From positions 557,001-621,000 of the forward strand of contig NC_051095.1 in assembly GCF_901709675.1 (NCBI RefSeq): a stretch of 64,000 nucleotides of DNA, read 5' to 3'. Of the stretch, positions 1 to 10,904 are shown in pieces. The notes beneath the pieces were generated by a model. That model had not been told where the DNA came from, made no database searches, and saw only the letters and a list, made by a program, of their open reading frames with translations. A program made the translations under genes and the position numbers. The stretch is from Syngnathus acus. Taxonomy: Eukaryota > Chordata > Actinopteri > Syngnathiformes > Syngnathidae. The first letter of the stretch is position 1. Each line of letters starts with the position of its first letter.

Positions 1-3000
1 GACACGCAGGTGAAACAGCGCGTGTGATAAAGGCTGTCCAGAGCCTGGCAGGCGTTGTCCACTCCGTACACGCCTTTACCGCACTTGATGCAGGTCCCTA
101 GTAGAGGGAGGGAGGGAGGGAGGGAGAAAGGGAGAGAGAGCGGGAGGGAGAGGGACACACACACAGAACAGGACAGGAATCAGGACCTTTGAGGCCAGGG
201 GCGGGATTTGCCTTTGCCGGCGCCCGTGGGGGTTTCACACCAAGGAGCCAGGCCCGTTTGATTTGACACTGCTGACATAAAAGGGAAATTCCAACACTTC
301 CCGTGAAGACGAAAAAAAAGAAGACCCATGTCGTCGGCGTGTTAGCCGAGCGGCAAAATGGTGCCAGTCCATCAGGATCGCAAAGCAGCGGCCCGCAAAA
401 TAGCTCAGTCCGCCCGCATTTACTACTCCATTTGCCTGCTTTTCAAATTGAAGGAAAAGCAGTTAGGCGGTCCGAGCGCTGCGGTGGCCCGCTCCGACCC
501 ATTCGCTGTGATCTATTCCGGGATCTGCCCACACGTTTTTTTTTTTTTTCATGTGGCCGAGGGAGTGCCACGCAAACGAAACGAAGCATTCCTGCGCGCA
601 CCGCTCAATATTGGCAACGTCTGGAAAAAGCCAAACAGACTCTTGACATCCGAGCGTATGTCGCTCTCAAACCATTCTGTTGTCTTGCCTGTTCACCAGA
701 ACCAGCCCCCGGCCTACAAACATTTAGAAAGACAGTCACGTGGCGGCCCCGGGCTGTTGGGCCTCCGTTTACGCCACTTTGAAATCTTTACTCGGAAAAT
801 GTGTCAAGCGCGAGATGTCACACCGCCGAATCGGATGTGGAATGGGGAGGTGGCCGTGCCGCCTCCCCATCACACCTTTGCCAGGGAGAGCCAGCCCTCC
901 CTCCCATCACTGGTGGTTTTGCCGGCCAGATGCCGAAAGGCGAGGCTCATATTTCTTGCCAATTGGCGACGCGCTTTGCCGCTGCACGTCCCCTGAGGGA
1001 ACGCATACCTGAGAAGAAAAACAGGCTGCAGCACACAGCGCCCCTGCCTGCGTCCGCACACACACACACACACACAGCTCACTGTGCCCTGCAGTCACCG
1101 CAGGAAAACACACCCTGCACAAAGAAACGGCGCCTGCATGCACACACACACACACACACACGCATCAAGCCACCGTAACACACACAAAGACAGTGTGAGC
1201 CTGGTGTGACTCACAGTCGTGGCCAGCGTTTATAGCCCAAGCGTGCAATTTTCTCCCAGAGTGTTATTTTCAACAGTTGATGGCCAGCATGCATCAAGCC
1301 AAGCCTCGAGAAAGTTTCACTATCACGTCCATCAACGCAACAACACACGGCACAGCACGGCACGGCACGGGACGGGCCTGTCCCCGACTTGTCCGGATCC
1401 GCTTTGAAAACACGTCTGCGTGTCCCGGCAGGTTCGGAGAGCACCGCAGAATAAGAAAAATGAGGGCAACCCTTGCGCCGGGGACGGACCGGTCTCATGG
1501 TCCCGGCTGTCACCGTGAGACGCTTACTGTTGTTGAGACAGCAGCTGCCGTGCTCGTTCTTCTGCTTTGTCTTGTTTTCTGTCCCTCCGCCTCAAAGCAC
1601 CGGCCTGCCTGCCTGCCGGCCGGCTAGCCGACTTGCTCGCCTTACCGATCGATTCCAGGTAGGAACGTGCGAGTACCGATAGCAGGTATCCGACTCGGGA
1701 CGATAACGGCCTTACTCCCAGAGGGTGCCGAAACCTCAGGGCAAACCCCCCCCCCCAGAAACCATGAAGTAGTCCTGGACAGCAGGCGCCACTATTGTGC
1801 GGCGGCCCAGATCATCGTCTGCCTCAAAAAAGGAAGCCCTTTCATGGACATTTTAGTATTGGGACTAAGTTTCAAAGAGTACTCAGAGCTGGAATGTGTC
1901 TTCTGAAAAGAAGCCACATTTGACTTGAGTTCACGTTGGCTTCTGGTCACACGTTTGGGACAATGTGGAGCAAGGTGAAACGTCAAGTTGTCTTACCAAA
2001 AAACTCCTGCCGGTTCTCAACGGCGTCTCGTCCAGCGGCGGGCCCCGGATCCTCCTGAGCCTTGGTGGCCGCCGCAGACTGTTCTTTCAACATCAAGCCC
2101 TCCAAAAGACCCCCGGCGCCTTCCAGAGCTGCGTCTCTCAGAAGAAGCCGGGTCAGCTCTTCTTGGTAGCGCGTGCCGGGCAGGTCGGAGTGGCGGCTCT
2201 TCCCGCCGCCTAGCGCCGCATCCCCTTCTTTGCCTCTGGCCCCCACCGGCCGCTGCTCGTCCCACCACTCGGGGCCCGCCCGGTAACACGCCGCGGCCGG
2301 ACTTCCCACCGCCGGCGGGTAGGAGTGTCGGCCGTCGTAGGCGCCCTGACGCATGCCGCTGTCCAGGTATTGAGTCCAGGCCTCCACGGGGGTCCTTGCG
2401 TACACGGGCCCCGTCTGCGACGAGGGAGACTGCTGCTGCTGCTGCTGCTGCTGCTGCGCCGGGATGGAGTAGCGGGAGTCGTAGCCCAGGCTGATCCCGC
2501 TGGTTCGGTTGCTGCTGCAGCGGCTGCCCATGGGGCTGCCGCCGCCGCCCCCTCCGCCGCCTCCGCTGGCCGTGCTGGAGGCGAAGCTGGACCGGGGGCT
2601 GACCAGCACCGACTCCTGGAGGCTGAAGGACGAGCACGGACTCAGGGCGGGTCCCGGGGAGTAGAAGAAAGCGTCGGCCGGGCGCTGCGATGAGTGGGAC
2701 AGGGACGCCGGTCTCGGGCTGTCCCACACCTCGCTGCCTGTGCTCAGGCGTTTGTAGAACAATGCCTCCTGGAGGGAAAGCCGCTTGTGCCGCTCCAGTT
2801 CCGGAAGGTAGCCCGTCTCGGCCGTCGTGCCTCTGGGAGCTGACCCGTAACCCACGGCGGCGGCGGTGGGGTACGGAGGAGGCGGCGGTTCCGATAGGAG
2901 CTGCTGCCTTCGGACCAGTTGCTGGAGCTCCAGGGAGTAGCGGCGCTGGTTCAGCGACACCTTGTGACCCCTCGGTGCGTCGCACTCGGGGCCCGGCCCG

Positions 3001-3293
3001 GACTCTCGCCTCAGGTGGGAATCCAGGCCTTCTCCCAGATAACACGAAGCCCTTTGCTGGGGGGAGCGACGCCTGAGCGGAGCCAAGGTGGAAGGGTGAG
3101 GCGCTTGTTCTCCATCCGCCTGCGCAGACGACGGCTGGGGAGAGGGCGACAGACCGCCGCCGGCGCCGCCGTTGCCATTGCCGCTGTTGGCGTTCGCCGC
3201 CGGCTCGTGTTTTTTCTTGGAGCTGTTGAACTTAACGCTGCCCGAGTCTGTGAGCTTCAGCTTCTCCAGCAACTTGCTTATCGGCCGATCCAT
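1..3293 (-). CDS. ajuba: Ajuba LIM protein, 5' part (exon 1 and start of exon 2)
   Basis: Scaffold of the Ajuba/Zyxin LIM family, which in other vertebrates works at cell junctions, in Hippo (LATS) signalling and in the nucleus. Exon 1 runs 3293-1997; exon 2 starts at 97 and leaves the window at base 1. The junction (donor GTAAG at 1996-1992, acceptor AG at 99-98) is phase 1 and restores the family sequence [15 protein letters not shown], the start of the first LIM zinc finger, continuing to [11 protein letters not shown]. The N-terminus ([20 protein letters not shown]) and the motifs [21 protein letters not shown] and [12 protein letters not shown] match AJUBA better than LIMD1 or WTIP. The long disordered pre-LIM region carries a Gly run and a nine-Gln run coded by CAG repeats. 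The remaining LIM exons lie to the left of the window. Confidence 0.93.
101..1991. other. ajuba intron 1
   Basis: This intron separates the pre-LIM exon from the first LIM exon. It has a purine-rich GGGA tract next to the acceptor (about 101-155) and two CA microsatellites (1055-1077 and 1141-1161). The small open frames across it are CA/GT repeat translations and resemble no family I know. No other gene is seen. Confidence 0.7.
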
Positions 3294-5381
3294 GGCGACT
3301 GTTCCCGAATCGCTACACTTCTTAAATGCTCAAACGGTGCTCAAAAATGACTACTCTTGAATTGGTTTACTGCAAGAAATAAATAGCTAAATAAATAAGA
3401 GCAAAGGAGGCGCAGAGGAGACTCAAGACATGACTTGATCCTTACTTTGCCATCATGTGGACGGACACCCCACAGGCGCAGGTCGGCTCAATTGGACTAG
3501 TCTGAAGAAGCGCACATCCAGGACACTTCGAGTGGTGGTGGGTGGACGGAGGGAGGGAGGGAAGGAGGGCCTTCTTTGTGGACCCTCGCGTGGCTCCACA
3601 TCTGCATCGTCCCCAAGTCTTGCACAAATCTACTTTTGTCTCAATGTGCTGCTGGCAAAAGGTACTTTCTTTCATTGGCTTGCAAAACAATGATAGTCAA
3701 GATCCGCCCGTGCACGACTCAGCCGACTCCTGCCATTCATCCCAGGGATAAAACCAAAACAAAAAACGCACTAGTAGTCCACAGAAAACGGACGCATCGC
3801 TCCAACGCGTCCGGTAGCGGAGAAATTCGGAAAGACAAGGAGAGCTCTGTTCTACCGACTCGTTTCCGTCTCAAAAGACCTACTCGGTATAAATAAAATC
3901 CCTCCCAGAGTGCATTGCACGGTCGACAACTTTCTTTCTTTTTCTTTCTTCCCCTAAATAATGACTTACCTCCCCCTCTCTTTAAAAAAAAAAGAAAAGT
4001 AATGTTGGCTATGACTTTAGTAACCTTGTTCCGGCTACGGATTTCCAAAGCTAAAGCTCCTTCATTTCACTTCTTTTGAATTACACCAGACCGTGGCGCT
4101 TATACGTTTTATTTTGAAGGCAAGTCGGTGAGGCGTTCGTTCCGTCCCTGTCTAGCTTGATTTTTCACTCGTTTCCTTTATCAGTCAACGGTGGCGACTT
4201 GTTACATGCCCCCTTCTTCGCACCCCCCCCCCCCCCCCCCTCCGATCCCTCCGGTAACCGGAACACCTCATACGATTTCATGCGAGTTCTAGATTTGTAG
4301 TGTTGTATCACATCCCGCTTTCCGACTTCATTTCACGCGGAGAAGAGCTTAAAAGAACCGAGTCCGCGCTTTCTTTGGACGGCACTATTTGATTGTACCA
4401 GCAGCCTGTGGAATGTGCGGAGGCACACGGTCGGAGTGAGGCGGCCTCCGGAGAGAGACGGAGCCCTTCACCCCGGAGTCCCCCCCGCCGCCGTCGGCCT
4501 TCCCGAGCACTCTCGCTCCGTTCGCCTCGCCTGGGCTTGCGAGTGGCAACTTGTCTGAAAAGCTAACAGAGGAATTCTTCTGGGCTTAAGTGTCGCAGTC
4601 GTTCGAAACAACACTATGCGCAGGTTTTCAATACGTCGGAACGGTTATAACCTAGTTATCGACGTTGGTTAGCCCTTCCAGAAATACAATTTGACCTCCA
4701 CTTTTGCTCATTCAATATATTGCCGACGGTGCTTTTTTTTTTTTTTTGTCATTTATAATATTAAAACAAAAGCGTTTCTCCTGGCTCCACTGTTTCGAAA
4801 TGCCCTCACCACCACCGCATCGCCAAAATAGAAATCATCAATACAATGCAAAAACTCAAGCAACACAATAACACCCACACGAAGACAACTAAAACCAAAT
4901 TAAATGACATAAGGCCTACGCTCTGAGGATTCATAGATGTGAACTCCTGGCAAAAGATGTAACACCATTGTTCTAAAATGCTTATTCCGACACTGCATTT
5001 GTGGAATAAGAAGCACGAATCCATCTATCTTCATCAAATTTAGGGCAAAAGTGCGTGGTTTAATGTGCATTTCTTTAATCGGTGAAGTCATGAGGAGTGA
5101 TTGAAAATAAAATAATAATAATAATACTCCACCCAAATGCATTCATGTTGGATTTGATTCTGGAAATTTAAAGTTGCCCATTTCTGACGCTGGATGGTTT
5201 AAATTGAGAAAGAGTGAAGTTTGGACGGACAAAAGACGCTTTGAATACCGTCATCAAATGTTTACATTGGAGCTCAGGCAGAGAAAACCGAGCGAGAGTT
5301 TATAGCGTCATCTTGCGGCCGTTTGTTCTAATTGCCCCGTCCCTTGTGTCCAAGCGGTCATTTGTTGTAACTGCAGGCAAG
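3294..5381. promoter_or_regulatory. Divergent ajuba / mrpl52 intergenic region
   Basis: About 2.1 kb between the ajuba start codon (reading left) and the mrpl52 start codon (reading right), so it should hold both promoters and the ajuba 5' UTR. It has a poly-C run near 4225-4245, a GC-rich patch around 4430-4530 and an AAT microsatellite near 5107-5125. No coding segment is recognisable. The promoter role is inferred from gene orientation only; I could not pick a TATA box or a transcription start with confidence. Confidence 0.5.
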
Positions 5382-6335
5382 ATGGCGTCCCCCGTAAGGA
5401 TGCTGTGTTTCTCCGGTGAGACACGGATTTTTTTTAAACTCCTGTTGAAATACCTTGTTTTTCGAGTCGCGTTCCGTTTTAACATGACAATAATGACAGT
5501 CAATTTGAGCCGCTCGCTCTCCCTCGCCAGCAAACACGACGCGTCCAGCAGCTAATGCTAACTGTGTCCAGCAGCTAACGCTAACTGTGTCCGGCAGCTA
5601 ATGCTCACTGTGTCCAGCAGCTAATGCTCACTGCGTCCAGAAGCTAATGCTAACCGTGTCCAGCAGCTAATGCTAACCGTGTCCAGCAGCTAATGCTAAT
5701 CCAGCGTAAGTTCGCCGAACTTGTATGATATGTTCGTACTTTTTGTGAGTGTGTGTGCAGCCTTCAGACACTCCTGCCGGTGGTTCGGCACGACGCCGGG
5801 AGCTCAAGGGGGAGGAAAGTGGAGGAAAGAGTAAGCTGGGACTCAAATGGTGTCCCATTGAGATTGTGTCAATACGCGATGATATTTGTTGTTTAGACAC
5901 GGACTTGCACGCAGTGGCAGCGAATATGGACCTCTAACAGATCTACCTGATTGGTCTTTTGCAGGTAGTCACCGTAATGCCGTGTGTCTCATTCAGGCCC
6001 AGTATAAAGTCCACTGGGCTTTTAATTGTCATTCCATTGGTTTGCAGATGGCAGGGCAGCACCGCCCATGAAGGGCATGTTGAGGAGAAGGGGAGAGAGG
6101 GAAGAAATGGCAGTAAGCATTATTATGATTCGAGGTGTCATTGAATTATTTTTGGACTTCATTAAACGTCTCTCTTCCACAGAGGCGCATCGTGATGCTC
6201 AGTTCCGAGATGGATCGAGGGATCGAGTCGTGGCTGGAAAGGGAAGAAGAAGCGCAAAGAATTGAGGAGCGCCAAAAGTCTCTGCTGCTTAAGCCTAAAG
6301 GGAAGCTACTAAAGAAGAAGGATGCTCACAGTTAG
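5382..6335 (+). CDS. mrpl52: Mitochondrial large ribosomal subunit protein mL52
   Basis: A small nuclear-encoded protein of the mitochondrial 39S ribosomal subunit. Five exons: 5382-5415, 5761-5830, 5897-5964, 6048-6112 and 6183-6335. All introns are GT-AG and the phases close exactly, giving 129 residues (I recall human MRPL52 as about 123). The family signature is clear: [20 protein letters not shown], then [15 protein letters not shown], then a charged helical C-terminus ending in [14 protein letters not shown]. The first exon is short and hydrophobic/basic, as expected of a mitochondrial targeting peptide. The start ATG lies in a GGCAAGATGGCG context typical of housekeeping genes. It sits between ajuba and mmp14; I recall human MRPL52 next to MMP14. 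Confidence 0.95.
5541..5701. repeat. 23-bp minisatellite, seven copies, in mrpl52 intron 1
   Basis: Seven head-to-tail copies of a 23-bp unit (gtgtccagcagctaatgcta plus three bases) with a few substitutions per copy. It is wholly intronic and ends about 60 bp before exon 2. Confidence 0.9.
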
Positions 6336-8839
6336 GAAGAGCCTATCGTGGTAAATAACAGCCCCGATGTTACTGTCAAAAGTCAAGTTATGTGCGGTAG
6401 GATTTTCATGGAATAAATCACTTCGACCCAGTTTGGGCCAATTTTTGCGTCATCCACTGGAGGGCAGTATTTCTTCAGTGAAGATCAATCGGACGGCTCA
6501 ACCGCCATTTTGTTTTCTTTCTGTGCAAAGGGAGGTAGGTGGGTTTCAGCCACTGTGCAAAATATGTCCTGGGGGCCATGTACAATCCACTCCATCATCG
6601 AATACGACCATGCAAACATTTAACGTTTTTGGTCATCATCAGTTGCTGAACTCCTATTTTGCATCGAGATATAGAACTCGTATGCTTGTAAAATGTCATA
6701 AAAAGCTAATTTGTTAAAGCTAAAAAATAAAATCATTAGAAAAGACTGAAATGTGTTGTCGTTGGAATTTTTTATTTGACTCATTTTTTGCTTGACAATA
6801 AATGAGCCAAATATTTGAGGAGTGAAATGCGTAAGGATGAATAAATGAGAATTTCTGCAATTATGTTCAAGGAGTTAAATGAATGCAGACACTCGCTTGA
6901 TGGACTGACAACTTTTGGCCCTACCCGAGCCCCGCGGCATCGTCAAAGCAGTCCATAGTCAATCAATCGTGAGTTCTCGTGGCATTCTGAACACGTTTTG
7001 CCCGTCACTTGCACCAGATGGACTGCGTGCGTGCGTGCCTGAGTGCTGTTTTTTGCAGTCAGCTCAGCAGTGTGGAATGGGATGCAATGGGAATTGCTTT
7101 CTCCAAAGAGGTAAGCCCGCCACGAATGCTGCTGCTGCTTGTGCTGACCTGTCGAGTGGAGTGGGAAGCCCACTCACCCCCCTCCCTCTCTTTATTCTCC
7201 CCCGCCTTGTTTTGCTTTTGAGGAAATGAGAAGCAGATGTTTGCCTTTTGTGTTTGGTCGAAGGCCGATGAGCGAGCGGACAACACAGGAAGCACGTGAC
7301 AGTGTGTGTTCATACTAAAGTGGAAGTATTCACAGCGCTCAACTTTGACCTCATTGTGTCGGGTGAAACAAATTCATTTTGGAATACTTTCCAGATACAA
7401 TGTGGGTCAGAGCGCTTAGGAGGCCGTCATTTTTTTCTTATTTTAGCAGATGTTTTCCAGAGTGGGAAAACCGAGCTCACGAGGTGCCAGCCACTATGTA
7501 GGTCACCGAACCAAAAAAAAAAGAAAGAAGAATCCAGGTTGAATTGCAAGTAGCCGCTTCCCACCAAGGCACGCAGACGCCAGACTGAGAAACAGTGTGT
7601 CAGCACAAAATAAAAACACTCCCGTCGAAATGTCCGACTCATCAGTATTTTCCTCAGCGGGGAGAGCAGATGCCAAAGAATAAAAAGGCACATCAACAAG
7701 CTCGTTGGCTTTTATTGATACACTCATCATTATAAATATCAGTATGGTCATTCCAAATCACTTTTGATTTTGCTTTGAAGAAACTCAGCCCCATGTGTTC
7801 ATAAATAGCATGGATGATCACGAGCTAATGTCTGGGAAAAAGGTTTGCACTAACAATCAGCAAACCCAGATTGTTGCTTACTTGCTCGATCATTGTCACG
7901 CTGCGCCTCTGTCCAGCAGGACTCGTAATTGACAATGAACACATGCAGACCAAATAGCCAACGATGAGAACATACGTACTTGGAATAAAAATAATAACAC
8001 CAATGCAGCGAGCGATCATTTACAAGGAAGAAGAAAAAAAAAAATCCCTTAATACTGATTGCACCGTATTGTTGTCTGCTGATCCCCGTCCGTCTCTGTG
8101 CAGAGACGAAGAGAACCAAATTGTCGGACCGGACCGACCCGACTCGTCCCACCTTAACTTGTGCGGATACAGAAAAACAACAAGGGAAAATGTGGAAAAG
8201 ATGCATCCCTGCGGTTATCTGCAATGTCTTTGGCAACTGTGGCGTGGATTTGGATGGCTTGCAATCAAACAGCAGTTCGGCCAAACCCGTCCACTAAACA
8301 AACACTACTCCCAAACAAGTCAGGATCAAGTGAAAAGGCACCTTTGGAGGCGGACCTAATTGGACTTTGTGGATAGCTGCCTTGTCTTCCGAGCCGCCGG
8401 GTGATCCACGCGTTTGTTTGTTAGCGAGCTACCGATTCCACCTGAACGAAGCTCGGCGGCCGCTTCCCTCTCGCCGCGACGTCTGTTTGAAACCTGCCAC
8501 GTGTCGAGTCGAAACAACTTGACTTATTGTGCATTCATCAACTTTTTGGGAGTAGTGTATCTCAGGGCGTTAAAAAACAAACAAAAAAAGGAATATGAGC
8601 AAGAGATCTAGGAAGTCATTGTTTGTTGTTTGTTTTTCTGTTCTTAATGTAAATAGATAGCATAGAAATACAGCGGGTTTTGGTTTCTACGTGGAAACCC
8701 CCCAAATGTTTGGACCGAGCGTCCATCCGTCTGTCTCTCGTCAGTGCTTGCGCCGTTCCGTCTCTCGGTTCCCACCTCCAACTGGCCCTTGCTCGCTCCT
8801 GTTCGGGTCGCTCTGCGGTAGTCCGTGGGTAGCCGCTGC
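6336..8839. other. Convergent mrpl52 / mmp14 intergenic region with both 3' UTRs
   Basis: An AATAAA at 6412-6417, 77 bp after the mrpl52 stop, is the likely mrpl52 polyadenylation signal. On the minus strand an AATAAA (TTTATT at 7711-7716) could end an mmp14 3' UTR of about 1.1 kb, a plausible length for this gene. Open frames in the interval, including one of 144 codons on the minus strand (8284-7850), have no recognisable domain. No additional gene is supported. Confidence 0.55.
6412..6417 (+). terminator. Polyadenylation signal of mrpl52
   Basis: Canonical AATAAA 77 bp downstream of the mrpl52 stop codon, on the coding strand. It is assigned by position only. Confidence 0.6.
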
Positions 8840-10860
8840 CTAGACCTTGTCCAGAAGTGACCTCTGGCAGTAGAGGAGGCGGCGGGGCGTGCCGTATTTC
8901 CTGAAGAACAACAGCGCCCCCAGGGTGACCACCACCAGGACCAAGAGGAGGAGCGGGATCACCACGGCCGCCGGCCCGACGCCGCCCCCGGCCTCGTCCA
9001 CCTCCAGGATGATCACTTCCTCTTTGCGACCCTTCTTGGGCTCCTCCCCCTCGCAGCCCATCCAGTGGCTCAGCGCAGACTTGGGGTAGCCCGACTCCAC
9101 TTTCATGTACTGGTTGTTGAACTTCCAGTACTTGTTGGCTTTGTAGAAGTAGGTGTACGCTGCGGGAAAGGCGACTCGGTCACTCGTTTGACGGGCGCTC
9201 GGCTTTGACTTTGAGGCTACTCACAGCCGTCCTCGCTCATGATGGCCGCCTTGATGTTGTCCGGAGCGCCGCTCCACGTGCCGATGGGCTTGGGGTAGCC
9301 GCTGTCCACTGTGCGAGTCCTCTCGTCGAAGCGGTAGTACCTGCCGACGGCCTCCGTGTCAATGAGCATCGGACGACTGAAAAGAAAGGGATGTGCAAAC
9401 TCACTTTGTGCCCCTGAAGAAGTAGGTCTGGCCCGTGGGGGTGTAGAAGAGCGCCGCGTCCATTCTATCTTGCGGCAGACCGCTCCCCATGTCTCGGAGG
9501 CTCTTGGGAGAGTCCTTATCCATTGTGGATTCGCTGAAGACCCAGTACCTGTCACCTGTTGAGTCAAGATACCACTGGGTCATTGCAGGCGCAGGACATG
9601 GGGACGTCTGGCTCAACCGCCATACGGAAAGGTACTCTAGCGAGCCAGATGGCCTGACGGTGAATTCGACTAGGGAAAATTGGATAGGTGCAATTGGCCG
9701 GCCGGCCGTCTTCCAAAGGCCAAACCTCCGGCGGTAAAGACTTGGTGACCCCATTACGGGTAGGCAACCTGGGTCCTGGAGACAGAACTCGGCTTGCTAG
9801 CCCAGCCGTAGGTCGGAAATCCACGGCCCGCAGAGCTTACCCTTGAAGAAGACAAATTTGCCGTCGTCCCGCTCGTACGCGGCGTTGATGTTGGAAGGCA
9901 GGCCCTTCCAGAAGTGAGCGATGGGCATCGGGTAGCCCGGAAGCACCTTGTTGTTGCGCACGCGCCAAAACCACTGGTCCTGGAAAGTTCCCCAATAGCC
10001 GTGAGACCCACAGAAACGTTTTCCACACACATGCGCAGGGAGCGGTGACAGATAATACCTTGAAGACAAACTTTTCGCCTCTGAGAATGGCGATGGTGTC
10101 AAAGTGTCCCTCGCAGATGTCCGGACCGTGTTCTGGTCTCTTGGGGTTGGACGACTTTGTGGGTCTCGGCGGCGGAGGAGGACCGCCTGTCTCGGTCCCT
10201 GCGGGAGAATGGTTCATCATGGGTTGTATTCCGGTGACACCGCCGCCACCGCCGTCACGTACCATAAATGGCTTGGATGCCTCTGCGGTCGTCATCCGGA
10301 AGCTGGAAGTTGTCAGTGTCCATCCACTGATAGAAGGGCGCCATGATGGCAGAGGGGTTGTTGGAGTGCTCCAGACCCAGAGCGTGACCTAGCTCATGGA
10401 CGGCCACCAGGAAAACGTCGTTCCCTTTGCGGAGACAAACGACTGATGATTTCTGGCGAGAGCAGTCCCAGAGGACGTTAGCCTTTAGCTTACCGCCCTG
10501 GTCCACGTTCCCCGTCGTCCAGGGCTCGGCGAGGTCAAAATGCGTGTCCCCGCCCATCCCTTGACCGGGGAAGTAGGCGTGAGCCAGGAAGCCGCCTTCG
10601 CCATCAAACGGGGTGCTGTCGCCGTGGAAGCCCTCCGAGAAGGAGAGCATGATGTCGGCGTATTTGTCCACCTTGCCCCGGATGTGGCTGTACGGAATCT
10701 CCCTGAAAGTGAGCGGGATGGCGTCCTCCCACACTTTGAAGGCCTTCCGGATGGCCTCGTAGGTGGCGCGCTCGCCCACTTTTGGCGTGTAATTCTCGAT
10801 ACTGCGAGCAGAGAGACAAATTCAGACCTGGTCAGAGCGGATGGCGGATGACCGAGAAGC

Positions 10861-10904
<44 letters not shown>

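Noticed and set aside
2017-3045. 342-codon minus-strand frame overlapping ajuba exon 1
   Set aside because: An Arg/Gly/Pro-rich shadow in another frame of the same GC-rich exon; only the AJUBA frame matches a protein family and splices correctly into the LIM exon.
5541-5701. Regular repeat considered as a CRISPR-like array
   Set aside because: Units are directly adjacent without spacers, and the window is vertebrate DNA.
7850-8284. 144-codon minus-strand ORF between mrpl52 and mmp14
   Set aside because: No recognisable domain, a Phe run from a poly-A stretch, and it lies in probable 3' UTR sequence.
9598-9840. Open frames in mmp14 intron 7 considered as an alternative exon
   Set aside because: Joining exons 7 and 8 at the named GT-AG sites gives the expected hemopexin sequence with nothing missing.
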